A DNA stretch of 63,337 bases, taken from positions 126,494 to 189,830 of the forward strand of contig NZ_JACYTR010000004.1 in assembly GCF_014841215.1 (NCBI RefSeq). Reading direction: 5' to 3'. Under the pieces are notes generated by a model, which saw only the letters and a program-made list of their open reading frames with translations, was not told the DNA's origin and made no database searches. This document shows, in pieces, positions 38,388-47,410 of the stretch. Made by a program: the position numbers and the translations under genes. Source of the stretch: Pseudomarimonas arenosa (lineage in GTDB: Bacteria > Pseudomonadota > Gammaproteobacteria > Xanthomonadales > Xanthomonadaceae). Each line of letters opens with the position of its first letter. Position 1 is the stretch's first letter.

Positions 38388-39632
38388 TCAGCGGTGGCGG
38401 ATATGCCCCTGACCCTCGATCACCCATTTTCGGCAGGTCAGGGAATCCAGCCCCATCGGCCCATAGGCATGCAGTTTGGTGGTCGAGATGCCAATTTCGG
38501 CGCCAAGGCCAAGTTCACCGCCGTCGTTGAAGCGGCTCGAGGCATTCACCGCCACCGCTGAGGCGTCGACCTGGCGCACGAAGCGTGCTGCCTTGTCAGC
38601 ATTGCGGGTGCAGATCACTTCGGTGTGGTGAGAGCCGTAGTGGGCGATATGATCAAGTGCTGCGTTGAGGCCATCGACCAGCCTGATCGCCAGCACCCGA
38701 TCCAGATACTCCACGCCCCATTCGTCATTAGGCTCGGCCTGCGGCAGCCAGGGCAGGGCATCTGCGCTGGCCCGGATCTTCACTTCCAGTTCCGCCATCC
38801 GTTGGCCGACGCGGGGCAGAAAATCCGCGGCGATGGCGCGATCTACCAGCAAGCATTCGAGCGCATTGCAGACCCCAGGACGTTGTGCCTTGCCATCCAC
38901 CAGCAAGCTGAGCGCCTGATCGAGATCGGCCTCGGCATCGACATACAGATGGCAGACGCCCTTGTAATGCTTGATCACCGGAATCCGGCTGTGTTCGGCA
39001 ACGAAACGGATCAATGCCTCGCCTCCGCGCGGGATCACCAGGTCGATCAGATCGTCCAGGCGCAACAGTTCGTTAAGAAGGCTGCGGTCGGGGTCATCCA
39101 GCACGCTGATCAATTCACTCGGCAGTCCGGCATCGCGTAGCACCGACTGCAGGCTGGCCGCGATGGCCAGATTGCTCTCGCGCGCCTCCTTGCCACCGCG
39201 CAGCACGCAGGCATTGCCAGCGCGCAAGCACAGCGCGGCGGCATCGGCAGTTACATTCGGACGCGACTCGTAGATCATCGCAATCACGCCCAGCGGCGCG
39301 CGCACCTGACGCAGGCGCAAGCCGTCTTCACGGATGCGCAGCTCGGCATCATCGCGCAGCGGATCGGGCAGTTCAGCGACCAGGCGCAGGGCGATCGCCA
39401 GCCCGTGTAGGCGATCCTCATCGAGGCGCAGTCGGTCGACCATGGCGGCGCTCAGTCCTGCCGCTTCGGCGCGCTGAAGGTCGGCTTGATTGGCACGCAA
39501 TATCTCGGCCTGATCGCGCACTAGGGACTCGCCCATGCGACTGATCAGGGTGCTGCGTGCTCCCGCATCGAGTTCCAGCAAGGCCGGCAGCCCGGCGCGG
39601 GCGCGTTCGATTTGTTGACGCAGTTCACTCAC
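38388..39632 (-). CDS. proA: Gamma-glutamyl phosphate reductase
   Basis: A 414-residue NADPH-dependent enzyme reducing gamma-glutamyl phosphate to glutamate 5-semialdehyde, second step of proline synthesis. Key segments are GVIAMIYESRPNVTADAAAL, the catalytic Cys in QRPGVCNALECLLVD and the tail SSRFNDGGELGLGAEIGIST. Length is the family norm. It follows proB by 15 nt. Confidence 0.97.
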   Translation of the reverse strand: MSELRQQIERARAGLPALLELDAGARSTLISRMGESLVRDQAEILRANQADLQRAEAAGLSAAMVDRLRLDEDRLHGLAIALRLVAELPDPLRDDAELRIREDGLRLRQVRAPLGVIAMIYESRPNVTADAAALCLRAGNACVLRGGKEARESNLAIAASLQSVLRDAGLPSELISVLDDPDRSLLNELLRLDDLIDLVIPRGGEALIRFVAEHSRIPVIKHYKGVCHLYVDAEADLDQALSLLVDGKAQRPGVCNALECLLVDRAIAADFLPRVGQRMAELEVKIRASADALPWLPQAEPNDEWGVEYLDRVLAIRLVDGLNAALDHIAHYGSHHTEVICTRNADKAARFVRQVDASAVAVNASSRFNDGGELGLGAEIGISTTKLHAYGPMGLDSLTCRKWVIEGQGHIRHR

Positions 39633-39647
39633 AGTGGTTCATCTCCG

Positions 39648-40754
39648 TCACATCAACACCAGATCATCGCGGTGGATCACCGATTCGCTGGGGCAGTCGC
39701 CGAGAATCTCAGCGATATCCCGGCTATGCCGTCCGCGGATGCGTGCCAGTTCGGCATGCCGGTACTGAACAATGCCCTTGGCCAAGGCCTTGCCCTGATG
39801 CTGAATCTCCACCGCATCGCCGACTTCGAATTGGCCCTGGATGCCAATCACGCCGCTGGCCAGCAATGAGGCCCCGCGACCCTTCAGCGCCTCGGCGGCG
39901 CCAGCGTCGATCTCGATCTGGCCCGAGGTGGGCAGCGAATGCAGCATCCAATGCTTGCGTGCCGCACGGCGTTGCTGCGCCGGATGAATCCAGCTGCCAC
40001 GGCATTCGTTGTCGAGCAGCGCTTCCAGGGTGCGGTGATCGCGGCCATCGATGATCAAGGTGCCAATACCGGCCTCGGCGGCGCGCCTGGCGGCGATCAG
40101 TTTTGAACGCATGCCGCCGGTTCCCACTGAACTTCCCGCATCGCCGGCCATGGCCAGCAATTCTTCGGTCACCTGGTCGATTTCATCCAGCTTGCGCGCG
40201 TTGGGATGGCTGCGTGGATCGGCGTCGTACACGCCATCGATATCGGTGGCCAACACCATCAGTTCCGACTCAGTGAGGGTGGCGGCGTGGGCGGCCAAGG
40301 TGTCGTTGTCGCCCACACGTAATTCATCCACCGCCACCGAATCGTTCTCATTGATCACGGGAAGTGCGCCGACTGCGCGCAGTGAGCGCAAGGTGTTGCG
40401 CGCATTGAGAAAACGTCGTCGATTGGCGAAATCGTCGCGGGTCAGCAGTAGCTGGGCGACCGGAAAATCGAAGAAGCGCTGCCAGAAGCGCATCAACTCT
40501 GCCTGCCCGACCGCTGCCAAGGCTTGCTTGCCGGCGACGTTGGGCGGCGGCATATCGCTGCGCCCATGCAAGCTGGCGCGACCGGCCGCCACCGCACCGG
40601 AGGAAACCAGAATCACCTCGCGCTCCTGCGTGCGCGCATGCTGCACGAAGCGGGCGATCTCCAGCACATGACGGGTCGACAAAGCCTGCCCACCCGGCGC
40701 AATCAGGTTGCTGCCGATCTTCAGCACCAAACGTCGCCAGTGCGGGATGCGCAT
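39648..40754 (-). CDS. proB: Glutamate 5-kinase
   Basis: A 368-residue kinase phosphorylating glutamate at the gamma-carboxyl, the committed, proline-inhibited step. The amino-acid kinase domain has LVLKIGSNLI, LVSSGAVAAGRASL, INENDSVAVDELRVGDNDTL and GTGGMRSKLIAARRA. A C-terminal PUA domain covers about residues 275-365. It stands just before proA in a two-gene operon. Confidence 0.96.
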   Translation of the reverse strand: MRIPHWRRLVLKIGSNLIAPGGQALSTRHVLEIARFVQHARTQEREVILVSSGAVAAGRASLHGRSDMPPPNVAGKQALAAVGQAELMRFWQRFFDFPVAQLLLTRDDFANRRRFLNARNTLRSLRAVGALPVINENDSVAVDELRVGDNDTLAAHAATLTESELMVLATDIDGVYDADPRSHPNARKLDEIDQVTEELLAMAGDAGSSVGTGGMRSKLIAARRAAEAGIGTLIIDGRDHRTLEALLDNECRGSWIHPAQQRRAARKHWMLHSLPTSGQIEIDAGAAEALKGRGASLLASGVIGIQGQFEVGDAVEIQHQGKALAKGIVQYRHAELARIRGRHSRDIAEILGDCPSESVIHRDDLVLM

Positions 40755-40940
40755 ATCAGCCTCGAAGCAAGGGGAAAGCTCACTCTGCCGCAGTGCAGCA
40801 TTGTGTGCAATGGATGATGGGAACTGACGTAATGCCGATCGGCGCGCCGCGACCGCGCGCGGCGCTCCACGGTTCTGCCCACTGGCCGTATGGGCGCGTT
40901 CACGCTTCAGCGCGGACCGCCCCGTGGCGACTGCAATCGC

Positions 40941-41022
40941 TGGTCACCCCGGCGCAAGCCGGGGTCCAGTTTGATCTTCAGCGAGTCTTGAGAATCAGGA
41001 TGGATCCCGTCTGGCGACGGGA
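40941..41022. repeat. Two-palindrome intergenic repeat upstream of proB
   Basis: CCCCGGC-GCAA-GCCGGGG (40947-40964, followed by TCCAG) and TCCCGTC-TGGC-GACGGGA (41005-41022, preceded by GGA) are separated by 40 bp. The pair follows the pattern of a dispersed proteobacterial repeat in which GTCACCCCGG and GGATCCCG arms face each other. They fill the 305-bp proB-fadJ gap; the remaining sequence (40755-40940) shows no gene. Confidence 0.6.
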
Positions 41023-41059
41023 CGGTATTCCGCGCTTCGCCAGTCGCGGACCGCGAAGT

Positions 41060-43105
41060 TCAGTTCGCCTCCGCCAAGGCATCCCAACCCGGCCTGGGCG
41101 CAAAGCGTGGGCCATGGCGTTTCGCCAGTTGCTCCAGACGCGCCTTGAGCTTGTCGGCGCCAACCGTCTTGATGTGCTGGATCGGGCCGCCACGAAACGG
41201 GGCGAAGCCGGTTCCGAAGATGACGCCAGCGTCGAGCAGGTCGGCATCGGCCACCACGCCTTCGTGCAGACAGGCCACTGCCTCATTGAGCATGGCCAGC
41301 ACCAAGCGGTCCTGCAGGTCTTCCGGTGCGGTATAGCCCTCAGGCAGTTCGGGCTTCTTCGCCTTGCCTTCTTCCCAGACGTAGAAACCTTCGCCGTCCT
41401 TGCGGCCGCGCTTGCCACTTTCCAGCTTGCCTTCCAGGCCCTGCGGAATCGGCAGGCCGAGGAAGTCGGCCAGGATCTTGCCGACCGAGGCGGCGACGTC
41501 CAGGCCCACCGTGTCGGCGAGTTCGATCGGCCCCATCGGCATGCCGAAGGCCAGGGCAGCCTTGTCGATCGCCGGGCCTGGAATGCCTTCGGCATAGGCG
41601 GTCATGGCTTCCAGCAGGTAGGGCATGAGGATGCGATTGACCAGGAAGCCGGGCGTGCCGGCTACCGGCACCGGTAGCTTGTCGATGGCGCGGCAGAACG
41701 CGGCCAGTCGGCGCTCGGCTTCGGCATCCATCTTGTCGTGGCGGATGATCTCGACCAGGGGCATCATCGCCACCGGATTAAAATAGTGCAGGCCGGCGAA
41801 ATGGCCGGGTTGCTTCAATTCTGCACGCAGGTCGTCCAGCGGGATGCTGGAAGTGTTGGTGGTGAGGATGCCGTTTTCTGGCAACTCGGGTTCGACCTTG
41901 GCGTACAGCGCCTTCTTGGCATCGAGGTTCTCGAAGATCGCCTCGATCACCAGATCGGCCTTGGCCGCGCCCTTGCCCTCGACATCGGCATTCAGGCGCT
42001 TTTTGGCGGCGGCCTGCTTGTCGGCCTTTTTCAGCTTCTTGCTGAACAGGCCGTTGGCGCGCTCCAAAGCCGGTGTGATGTATTTCATCTCGCGGTCTTG
42101 CAAGGTCACATCGAAACCGCGCAGCGCGCACCAGGCGGCGATATCGCCGCCCATTACGCCAGCGCCAACCACGTGGACGTGCTTGATGCCGTGGTCCTTG
42201 CCGCCGAGGTTCTTCAAGCGGTCCTGCAAGAAGAACACCCGGATCAGATTGCGAGCGGTCGGCGTTTGCGCCAGTTTGGCCACGCTCTTGGCTTCGGCCC
42301 GCAGTCGTTTCTGGATCGGCCCGCCGCTGGATTTCCAGGTGTTGATCAGGGCGTAGGGGGCGGGGTAGTGCTCCTTGCGCGCCTTGCGGGCGACCTGCTT
42401 GGCCAGCATCGGCGCCAGGGCCAGGCGCACCGGCCATAGGTTGGTTGCCCAGGCAGTGGCGCGCTGCTTGATCGGCCGCTGCACCCCGCGTTTGGCCAGT
42501 TCGATGGCGGAATCGAGCAGCAGGGCCGGCTCGGCGACCTTGTCGACCACCCCCATGCCCTTGGCGGCGCTGGCCGACAGCGAGCGGCCGGTCAACATCA
42601 TGTCCATCGCCGCCGGGGCGCCGATCAGGGCCGGCAGACGCACGCTGCCACCCCAGCCGGGGTAGATGCCCAGCTTCACTTCCGGCAGGCCGATGCGGGT
42701 GCTGTCGTCCGAGCTGGCCACGCGAGCCTTGCAGGCCAGGGCCAGTTCGGTGCCACCGCCCATGCAGTGGCCATGGATGGCGGCCACCGTATTCACCGGC
42801 AGCTCGGCCAGCTTCTGAAACACCTGCTGGCCGTTCTGGATCGCATCCAGCACTACGCCGCGGGCGTCGTATTCGACGAACTCCTTGATATCGGCGCCAG
42901 CGATAAAGCCCGCGTTCTTGCCAGAGCGAATCACCACGCCCTTGGGCTTTTCGATGGCGATGCGTTCGATGATCTGCTCCAGCTCGCCCAGCACATCCTG
43001 GGCCAGCGAATTGACCCCGCTCTCGGCCCGGTCCAGGGTAAGGATCAGGATCCGGTCGTCGCGCAATTCGTGGGTCCAGTGACGGAATCGAAGTCCTTCG
43101 AACAT
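41060..43105 (-). CDS. fadJ: Fatty acid oxidation multifunctional enzyme FadJ/FadB type
   Basis: A 681-residue fusion of enoyl-CoA hydratase (about 1-190) and 3-hydroxyacyl-CoA dehydrogenase (about 310-680). The hydratase oxyanion and catalytic segments are FIAGADIKEF, HGHCMGGGTELALAC and RIGLPEVKLGIYPGWGG. The NAD site is VHVVGAGVMGGDIAAW; GLHYFNPVAMMPLVEII, TPGFLVNRILMPYL and FGMPMGPIELADTVGLD follow. ATG at 43105 has TGGAG six bases upstream; an ATG at 43111 is also in frame. No thiolase is adjacent, which fits fadJ better than fadBA. Divergent from rpoE. Confidence 0.9.
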   Translation of the reverse strand: MFEGLRFRHWTHELRDDRILILTLDRAESGVNSLAQDVLGELEQIIERIAIEKPKGVVIRSGKNAGFIAGADIKEFVEYDARGVVLDAIQNGQQVFQKLAELPVNTVAAIHGHCMGGGTELALACKARVASSDDSTRIGLPEVKLGIYPGWGGSVRLPALIGAPAAMDMMLTGRSLSASAAKGMGVVDKVAEPALLLDSAIELAKRGVQRPIKQRATAWATNLWPVRLALAPMLAKQVARKARKEHYPAPYALINTWKSSGGPIQKRLRAEAKSVAKLAQTPTARNLIRVFFLQDRLKNLGGKDHGIKHVHVVGAGVMGGDIAAWCALRGFDVTLQDREMKYITPALERANGLFSKKLKKADKQAAAKKRLNADVEGKGAAKADLVIEAIFENLDAKKALYAKVEPELPENGILTTNTSSIPLDDLRAELKQPGHFAGLHYFNPVAMMPLVEIIRHDKMDAEAERRLAAFCRAIDKLPVPVAGTPGFLVNRILMPYLLEAMTAYAEGIPGPAIDKAALAFGMPMGPIELADTVGLDVAASVGKILADFLGLPIPQGLEGKLESGKRGRKDGEGFYVWEEGKAKKPELPEGYTAPEDLQDRLVLAMLNEAVACLHEGVVADADLLDAGVIFGTGFAPFRGGPIQHIKTVGADKLKARLEQLAKRHGPRFAPRPGWDALAEAN

Positions 43106-43200
43106 GAGCATCTCCAGAGTGGGGCGGACCTACGGCCCAGTATGGGTCGTATGATCGGGGGCGCTGCGGGCCAGGGTCAACGTTCGATTATGACCCGGCC

Positions 43201-43228
43201 GGAACTTTTCCTATTCGTTCAGGTCGAT
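43201..43228 (+). promoter_or_regulatory. Sigma-E autoregulatory promoter of rpoE
   Basis: GGAACTT at 43201-43207, 16 nt, then TCGA at 43224, matching the RpoE/AlgU consensus (GAACTT-N16-TCxxA). It lies 50 bp upstream of the rpoE start. Confidence 0.8.
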
Positions 43229-43276
43229 CCGATTCGGCCAGGAACGGCCTTCACCAAACAGGGAGCACGGGCCCGG

Positions 43277-43870
43277 ATGGGCGATAACGAGCTTGATCAG
43301 GCCCTGGTGCTCAGGGTCCAGCAAGGGGACAAGCGAGCGTTCGATCTGTTGGTAACGCGGTATCAGCACCGCATTATCAGCGTGATTTCGCGCTACGTGC
43401 ACGATTGGGCCGAGGCCCAGGACGTGGCCCAAGACACCTTTATTCGCGCCTATCGGGCGCTGGGTAATTTTCGCGGCGACGCTCAGTTCTACACCTGGCT
43501 GTACAAGATTGCCGTCAACACAGCAAAGAACTGGCTGGTATCACAGGGTCGGCGCCCACCCACCGACGATGTCGATGCGGTGGACGCGGTGCAATATGAC
43601 GCCGGTACCCGACTGCGGGATACCGATACGCCGGAACGCGAACTTCTTCGCAGAGAAATTGAACAAACCGTGGCTGACGTTGTCGAAGCACTGCCGGACG
43701 AGTTGCGCATGGCGATTACCTTGCGTGAGGTCGACGGTCTGAGCTACGAGGAAATCGCTGAAACCATGGCCTGTCCGATTGGCACCGTGCGCTCACGCAT
43801 CTTTCGTGCTCGCGATGCGATCGACCAGAAGCTCCGACCCTTGTTGGACAAAGAACGGGTACGTCCATGA
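43277..43870 (+). CDS. rpoE: RNA polymerase sigma factor RpoE (AlgU)
   Basis: A 197-residue ECF sigma factor for envelope stress. Region 2 has LVTRYQHRIISVISRYVHD and AQDVAQDTFIRAYRALGNFRG; region 4 has LPDELRMAITLREVDGLSYEEI and the recognition helix around CPIGTVRSRIFRARDAID. The open frame runs much further upstream on fadJ's opposite strand; ATG at 43277 (MGDNELDQALVLRVQQGD) is the family start. It overlaps rseA by 4 nt. Confidence 0.96.
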   Translation: MGDNELDQALVLRVQQGDKRAFDLLVTRYQHRIISVISRYVHDWAEAQDVAQDTFIRAYRALGNFRGDAQFYTWLYKIAVNTAKNWLVSQGRRPPTDDVDAVDAVQYDAGTRLRDTDTPERELLRREIEQTVADVVEALPDELRMAITLREVDGLSYEEIAETMACPIGTVRSRIFRARDAIDQKLRPLLDKERVRP

Positions 43871-44484
43871 ACGAAGAGATCAGAATTCAATTGTCTGCAC
43901 TGAAGGACGGCGAGCTGGAACGCGATGCCGCCCGCTTTCTGTGCAGTCGTCTGTCGAATGACCAGGAGCTGCGATCCGAGTGGTCGCGTTGGCATCTGAT
44001 CGGCGATGTCATGAATCGACGTCGCTCGGCGTTACCCGGCAGTGACCTCGCTGCTGCAGTTGCTGCTGCCATCGCCAACGATGCGACGCCGAAGCGTCAA
44101 CTTGGTCCGACCTTGCTGCGCTGGGCGGCTGGCGGTGCGATCGCGGCGTCAGTGGCGCTGATGGCCTTGATGGTAGTGCCGCTTGACGCCCCGCAACAGC
44201 CGGGTGCAATGGCCGGGCAGGTGGGCTCGCAAGTAGCCCCTTCCGTGTTGACCGAGAGCGACCTGCGTCCGCAGCTGTCACCGGTAACACAATCAGTGTC
44301 AGCGGTTGAGTCGATTGCCATGCCGCCTTCGGTGCGGGTCGATCCATTGGTGGAGGGCTGGGTGCTGCGGCACAACGCTGTGCTGGCACAGCCTTCGGAT
44401 GCCACCTTTGCGCCGTACCTGCCTCTGGTCAGCCCGTATCGACCGGCAGCGCAACAGGTGGTAGTGGATACCCGTAGTCAGTGA
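43867..44484 (+). CDS. rseA: Anti-sigma-E factor RseA
   Basis: A 205-residue inner-membrane anti-sigma factor. The cytoplasmic sigma-binding domain is at residues 1-70 (EEIRIQLSALKDGELERDA, RWHLIGDVMNRR), one transmembrane helix at about 78-100 (LLRWAAGGAIAASVALMALM), and a periplasmic tail thought to bind RseB. Regulated proteolysis of RseA releases RpoE. It overlaps rpoE upstream (ATGA) and rseB downstream (GTGA). Confidence 0.9.
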   Translation: MNEEIRIQLSALKDGELERDAARFLCSRLSNDQELRSEWSRWHLIGDVMNRRRSALPGSDLAAAVAAAIANDATPKRQLGPTLLRWAAGGAIAASVALMALMVVPLDAPQQPGAMAGQVGSQVAPSVLTESDLRPQLSPVTQSVSAVESIAMPPSVRVDPLVEGWVLRHNAVLAQPSDATFAPYLPLVSPYRPAAQQVVVDTRSQ

Positions 44485-45374
44485 CTCGCTCGATGCAGAC
44501 GTGGCGAAGCCGGTTCTGGCTATTGATTGCGCTGTGCTGGCTGAGTCCGGCCTGGGCGCAGTCGGCTGTAGAGTGGGTCGAGGGCATACAGGCAGCGGTC
44601 GAGAAGGTCGCCTTTGACGGGGTGGTGGTCTATCAGCGTGACGGGCAACTTGATGCACTCAGCGTGCGTCACGACGAACAGGGTGCGCAGCTGCAGCGCT
44701 TGACTGGGCCCGCGTTGCCAGTAGGTGTGGTGGGCCCGGCGCCAGCCGAGGGCGTGCCGCTGCCTGATGGATTGCTGTTTGCCCGCACCGGGCTGCGGGT
44801 CGGCGAGGCCGGCGCGTCACTGCGGACGGCTTACCAGACTCGAACGTTGCCTGAGGATCGGGTTGCCGGCCGTACGGTTCAGGTGGTCGACTTGCTGGCC
44901 CGTGACGCCATGCGCTACAGCCGTCGATTGTGGATCGATCGCGACAGTGGTATTCCGCTTCGTTCTGCCGTCTACGGTGCCGATGGGCAATTGGTTGAGC
45001 AGTGGATGTTCGCGCAGTTCAACGTTCGTGAACCGGCATCGGCCAGTGTTGCAGTGAAGCCGCTTGTTCAGGCCGATATCGAAGCGCCTGATCGAGCCCG
45101 ACTTCACAGCGTGCCGGCGGGTTTTGCCTTGGTCTCAGCGCAGTCACAGCCGGGCGGCGAGCATTGGGTGTATTGCGACGGTCTGGCACGGGTCTCGGTG
45201 TTTGTCGAGCAGGTTCGCGCAGATCGCGCGCCACTATCCGGTCTGCAACGACGCGGTCTGCTCAGTGTGTTCGGGCGCATTGCGGCTGGTCGTCAGGTTG
45301 TCGTCGTGGGTGAAGTTCCTCCCGCGACAGTGGAGCGGTTTGCTCAGGAAGTCGTGCTCGACCGTGCCGGTTGA
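44481..45374 (+). CDS. rseB: Sigma-E regulatory protein RseB (MucB)
   Basis: A 297-residue periplasmic protein that binds RseA and protects it from DegS, acting as a sensor of mislocalised lipoproteins or LPS. The signal peptide ends at about PAWA-QSAVEW. LolA-like first-domain features are VAFDGVVVYQRDGQLDALSV and RLWIDRDSGIPLRSAVYG; the C-terminal domain has GEHWVYCDGLARVSVFVE. Start GTG at 44481 overlaps the rseA stop; ATG at 44493 also precedes the signal peptide. Confidence 0.92.
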   Translation: MTRSMQTWRSRFWLLIALCWLSPAWAQSAVEWVEGIQAAVEKVAFDGVVVYQRDGQLDALSVRHDEQGAQLQRLTGPALPVGVVGPAPAEGVPLPDGLLFARTGLRVGEAGASLRTAYQTRTLPEDRVAGRTVQVVDLLARDAMRYSRRLWIDRDSGIPLRSAVYGADGQLVEQWMFAQFNVREPASASVAVKPLVQADIEAPDRARLHSVPAGFALVSAQSQPGGEHWVYCDGLARVSVFVEQVRADRAPLSGLQRRGLLSVFGRIAAGRQVVVVGEVPPATVERFAQEVVLDRAG

Positions 45375-45813
45375 GCGTGAAGCCATCGTCTTCAAGTCAG
45401 AGCCTGATGTGCTGTGGCTCAGGCTGCAGGGGCGCTGCAGCCAATGCACCGGCTGCGCCGGACGTTGCGATCTGACCCGGCTGATCCGTGTCGAAGATTC
45501 TGCTTCAGGCGAGTTGGTGGAGGTGCCGCGCCAGTTGGTGAGCGGCCCACTTCGGCCTGAGCAGACCGTCACCTTGGTACTCGATGAGAGGGCACTGCGG
45601 CATGAAGCCTGGTGGGCCTATGGCATGCCCTGTCTGGGACTGGTGGTCGGGGCGATCATGGCACTTGTGTTGCTTGGTCGTGCCCATACATGGCTGAACG
45701 AAGCGGTATTCGCTTCCGCTGCCGTGGGAACTCTGCTCGCCATGCAGGTTTCCAAGCGGCATTGCGGTCGTGCCATGCGTCGTGGTCTGCGTGTGCGCAT
45801 TGGTGCCGAGTGA
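45364..45813 (+). CDS. rseC: SoxR-reducing/sigma-E system protein RseC
   Basis: A 149-residue membrane protein of the RseC/MucC family. Cys motifs in RCSQCTGCAGRCDLTRLI probably hold a cluster or metal, and two transmembrane helices lie at about 82-104 and 108-128. The start is uncertain: GTG at 45364, overlapping rseB by 11 nt, gives VPVEREAIVFK like family members; no in-frame ATG is near. Its role is modest modulation of sigma-E and, in E. coli, reduction of SoxR. Confidence 0.82.
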   Translation: MPVEREAIVFKSEPDVLWLRLQGRCSQCTGCAGRCDLTRLIRVEDSASGELVEVPRQLVSGPLRPEQTVTLVLDERALRHEAWWAYGMPCLGLVVGAIMALVLLGRAHTWLNEAVFASAAVGTLLAMQVSKRHCGRAMRRGLRVRIGAE

Positions 45814-45852
45814 GCATTCTCTATCCAGATTTCCGTTGAGGAGACCGATGCT

Positions 45853-47259
45853 GTGTTGAGCCGATTGTCGAAACTCAATGTGTTGATTGTCCTGCTCGTG
45901 TTCTGTTCAGGCAGTGCAATGGCGAGCTTGCCCGACTTCACTGCGCTGGTTGAAGCGAATTCGCCGGCCGTGGTCAATATTTCTGCCACTCAAACCGGCA
46001 GCGCCAGATCGCGCCAGGGCCTGCCGGACGAAGAGGTGCCGGAAATCTTCCGTCGTTTCTTTGGTCAGCCGGGTGCGCCAGCCGCACCGGCGGTTCCGCG
46101 CGAGCGTGTATCGATGGGCACCGGCTTTGTGATCAGCGCCGACGGCTATGTGCTGACCAATCATCACGTGATCGATGGGGCGAGCGAGATCTACGTGCGC
46201 ATGGCTGATCGGCGTGAGCTCAAGGCGACCTTGGTGGGCAGCGACGCTGCCAGTGACGTGGCCTTGCTGAAGCTGGAGGGTAGAAACTTCCCGGCCGTCC
46301 AGATCGGTAGCTCGAAGAAACTCAAGCCCGGCCAATGGGTGGTGGCGATCGGTTCGCCGTTCGGTTTTGATCATTCCGTCACTGCCGGTATTGTCAGTGC
46401 GGTGGGGCGGGCCAGCTTTGACCGCTCTCAACAATACGTTCCGTTCATTCAGACTGATGTGGCGATCAATCGCGGCAACTCCGGCGGACCCCTGCTGGAT
46501 ACCGATGGTCGCGTGGTCGGTATCAATTCGCAGATCTTTTCCAACACCGGCGGCTTCATGGGGGTGAGCTTCGCGATTCCCATCGAGGTGGCGATGAATG
46601 CCACCGAGCAGCTGAAGGAGAAGGGCTATGTGTCGCGTGGCCTGTTGGGGGTCAATATCCAGGAGGTCGATCGCGACAAGGCCAAGTCCCTGGGGCTGGA
46701 GCGAACCGGCGGCGCCCTGGTGAATGGCTTCAGCGACGACAGTGCCGCCAAGAAGGCGGGCATCGAGCTGGGCGACGTGATCGTCGCTTTCAACGGCCAG
46801 GAGCTGTCCAGCGCCGCCGACCTCCCGCCTTTGGTGGGCGCCACCAAGCCGGGCAGCAAGGCGACGGTCACCGTTGTACGTGGCGGCAAGCGGCAGGATT
46901 TCCAGGTCGTTATCACCGAGCTACCGCGCGATCAGCTGGCGTCCATCGGCGATAGTGCCGCCGATAGCGGCGCCCTGGGGCTGCGAGTCGAGGCCTTGAG
47001 CGACGAGCAGCGCGAAGCCTTGCAGCTGGAAGCCGGGCAGGGTGTGGTGGTGGCGCAGGTCACCGGCGAGCAGGCTCTGCGGGCCGGGCTGCGTCCGGGC
47101 GACATCATTCTGATGGTCGGTCGCACCGCCGTGGCCTCGCCGCGAGCATTTGAGGAAGCAGTGGAGTCGACCGAGTCTGGTCGGCCCATCCTGTTGCTGG
47201 TTCGCCGTGGTGAGCAGACCCAGTTCGTCACCATTTCGCCGGCAGCCGACCAAGAGTGA
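45853..47259 (+). CDS. mucD: Periplasmic serine protease MucD/DegP
   Basis: A 468-residue HtrA protease-chaperone. A signal peptide ends near SGSAMA-SLP. The catalytic triad is His105 (LTNHHVIDGA), Asp135 (SDVALLKLE) and Ser210 (NRGNSGGPLLD). Two PDZ domains follow, at about 270-355 and 370-460. Start is GTG at 45853 behind GAGGAGACC. As the last gene of rpoE-rseABC-mucD, it degrades misfolded envelope proteins and dampens the stress signal, as in Pseudomonas and Xanthomonas. Confidence 0.94.
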   Translation: MLSRLSKLNVLIVLLVFCSGSAMASLPDFTALVEANSPAVVNISATQTGSARSRQGLPDEEVPEIFRRFFGQPGAPAAPAVPRERVSMGTGFVISADGYVLTNHHVIDGASEIYVRMADRRELKATLVGSDAASDVALLKLEGRNFPAVQIGSSKKLKPGQWVVAIGSPFGFDHSVTAGIVSAVGRASFDRSQQYVPFIQTDVAINRGNSGGPLLDTDGRVVGINSQIFSNTGGFMGVSFAIPIEVAMNATEQLKEKGYVSRGLLGVNIQEVDRDKAKSLGLERTGGALVNGFSDDSAAKKAGIELGDVIVAFNGQELSSAADLPPLVGATKPGSKATVTVVRGGKRQDFQVVITELPRDQLASIGDSAADSGALGLRVEALSDEQREALQLEAGQGVVVAQVTGEQALRAGLRPGDIILMVGRTAVASPRAFEEAVESTESGRPILLLVRRGEQTQFVTISPAADQE

Positions 47260-47274
47260 TCGCAGCCTCCGACT

Positions 47275-47300
47275 CGCGCCCGCCTGATTTGGCGGGCGCG
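47275..47300 (+). terminator. Terminator of the sigma-E operon
   Basis: A perfect 10-bp GC stem (CGCGCCCGCC/GGCGGGCGCG) with a TGATTT loop, 16 nt after the mucD stop. No T-tract follows, so it may work with Rho. Confidence 0.55.
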
Positions 47301-47368
47301 CAGGGCCGTCCGCGGAGCCTTGCTGCGCCTTCGGGTCGGTCTGGATTGGCGTCTGCTGTGTTGTCCTG

Positions 47369-47377
47369 TGCGATAAT
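47369..47377 (+). promoter_or_regulatory. Possible extended -10 promoter of lepA
   Basis: TGCGATAAT, an extended -10 element, 33 nt before the lepA ATG, with no good -35 hexamer at 17 nt. It lies beyond the operon terminator, where a new promoter is expected. Confidence 0.4.
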
Positions 47378-47410
47378 TGCGGGTTTGCGTCTCTAGGCCC
47401 CTCCCGCTCC

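Noticed and set aside
42767-43276. N-terminal extension of the rpoE frame
   Set aside because: Runs antisense through fadJ and the sigma-E promoter; the ATG at 43277 is the family start.
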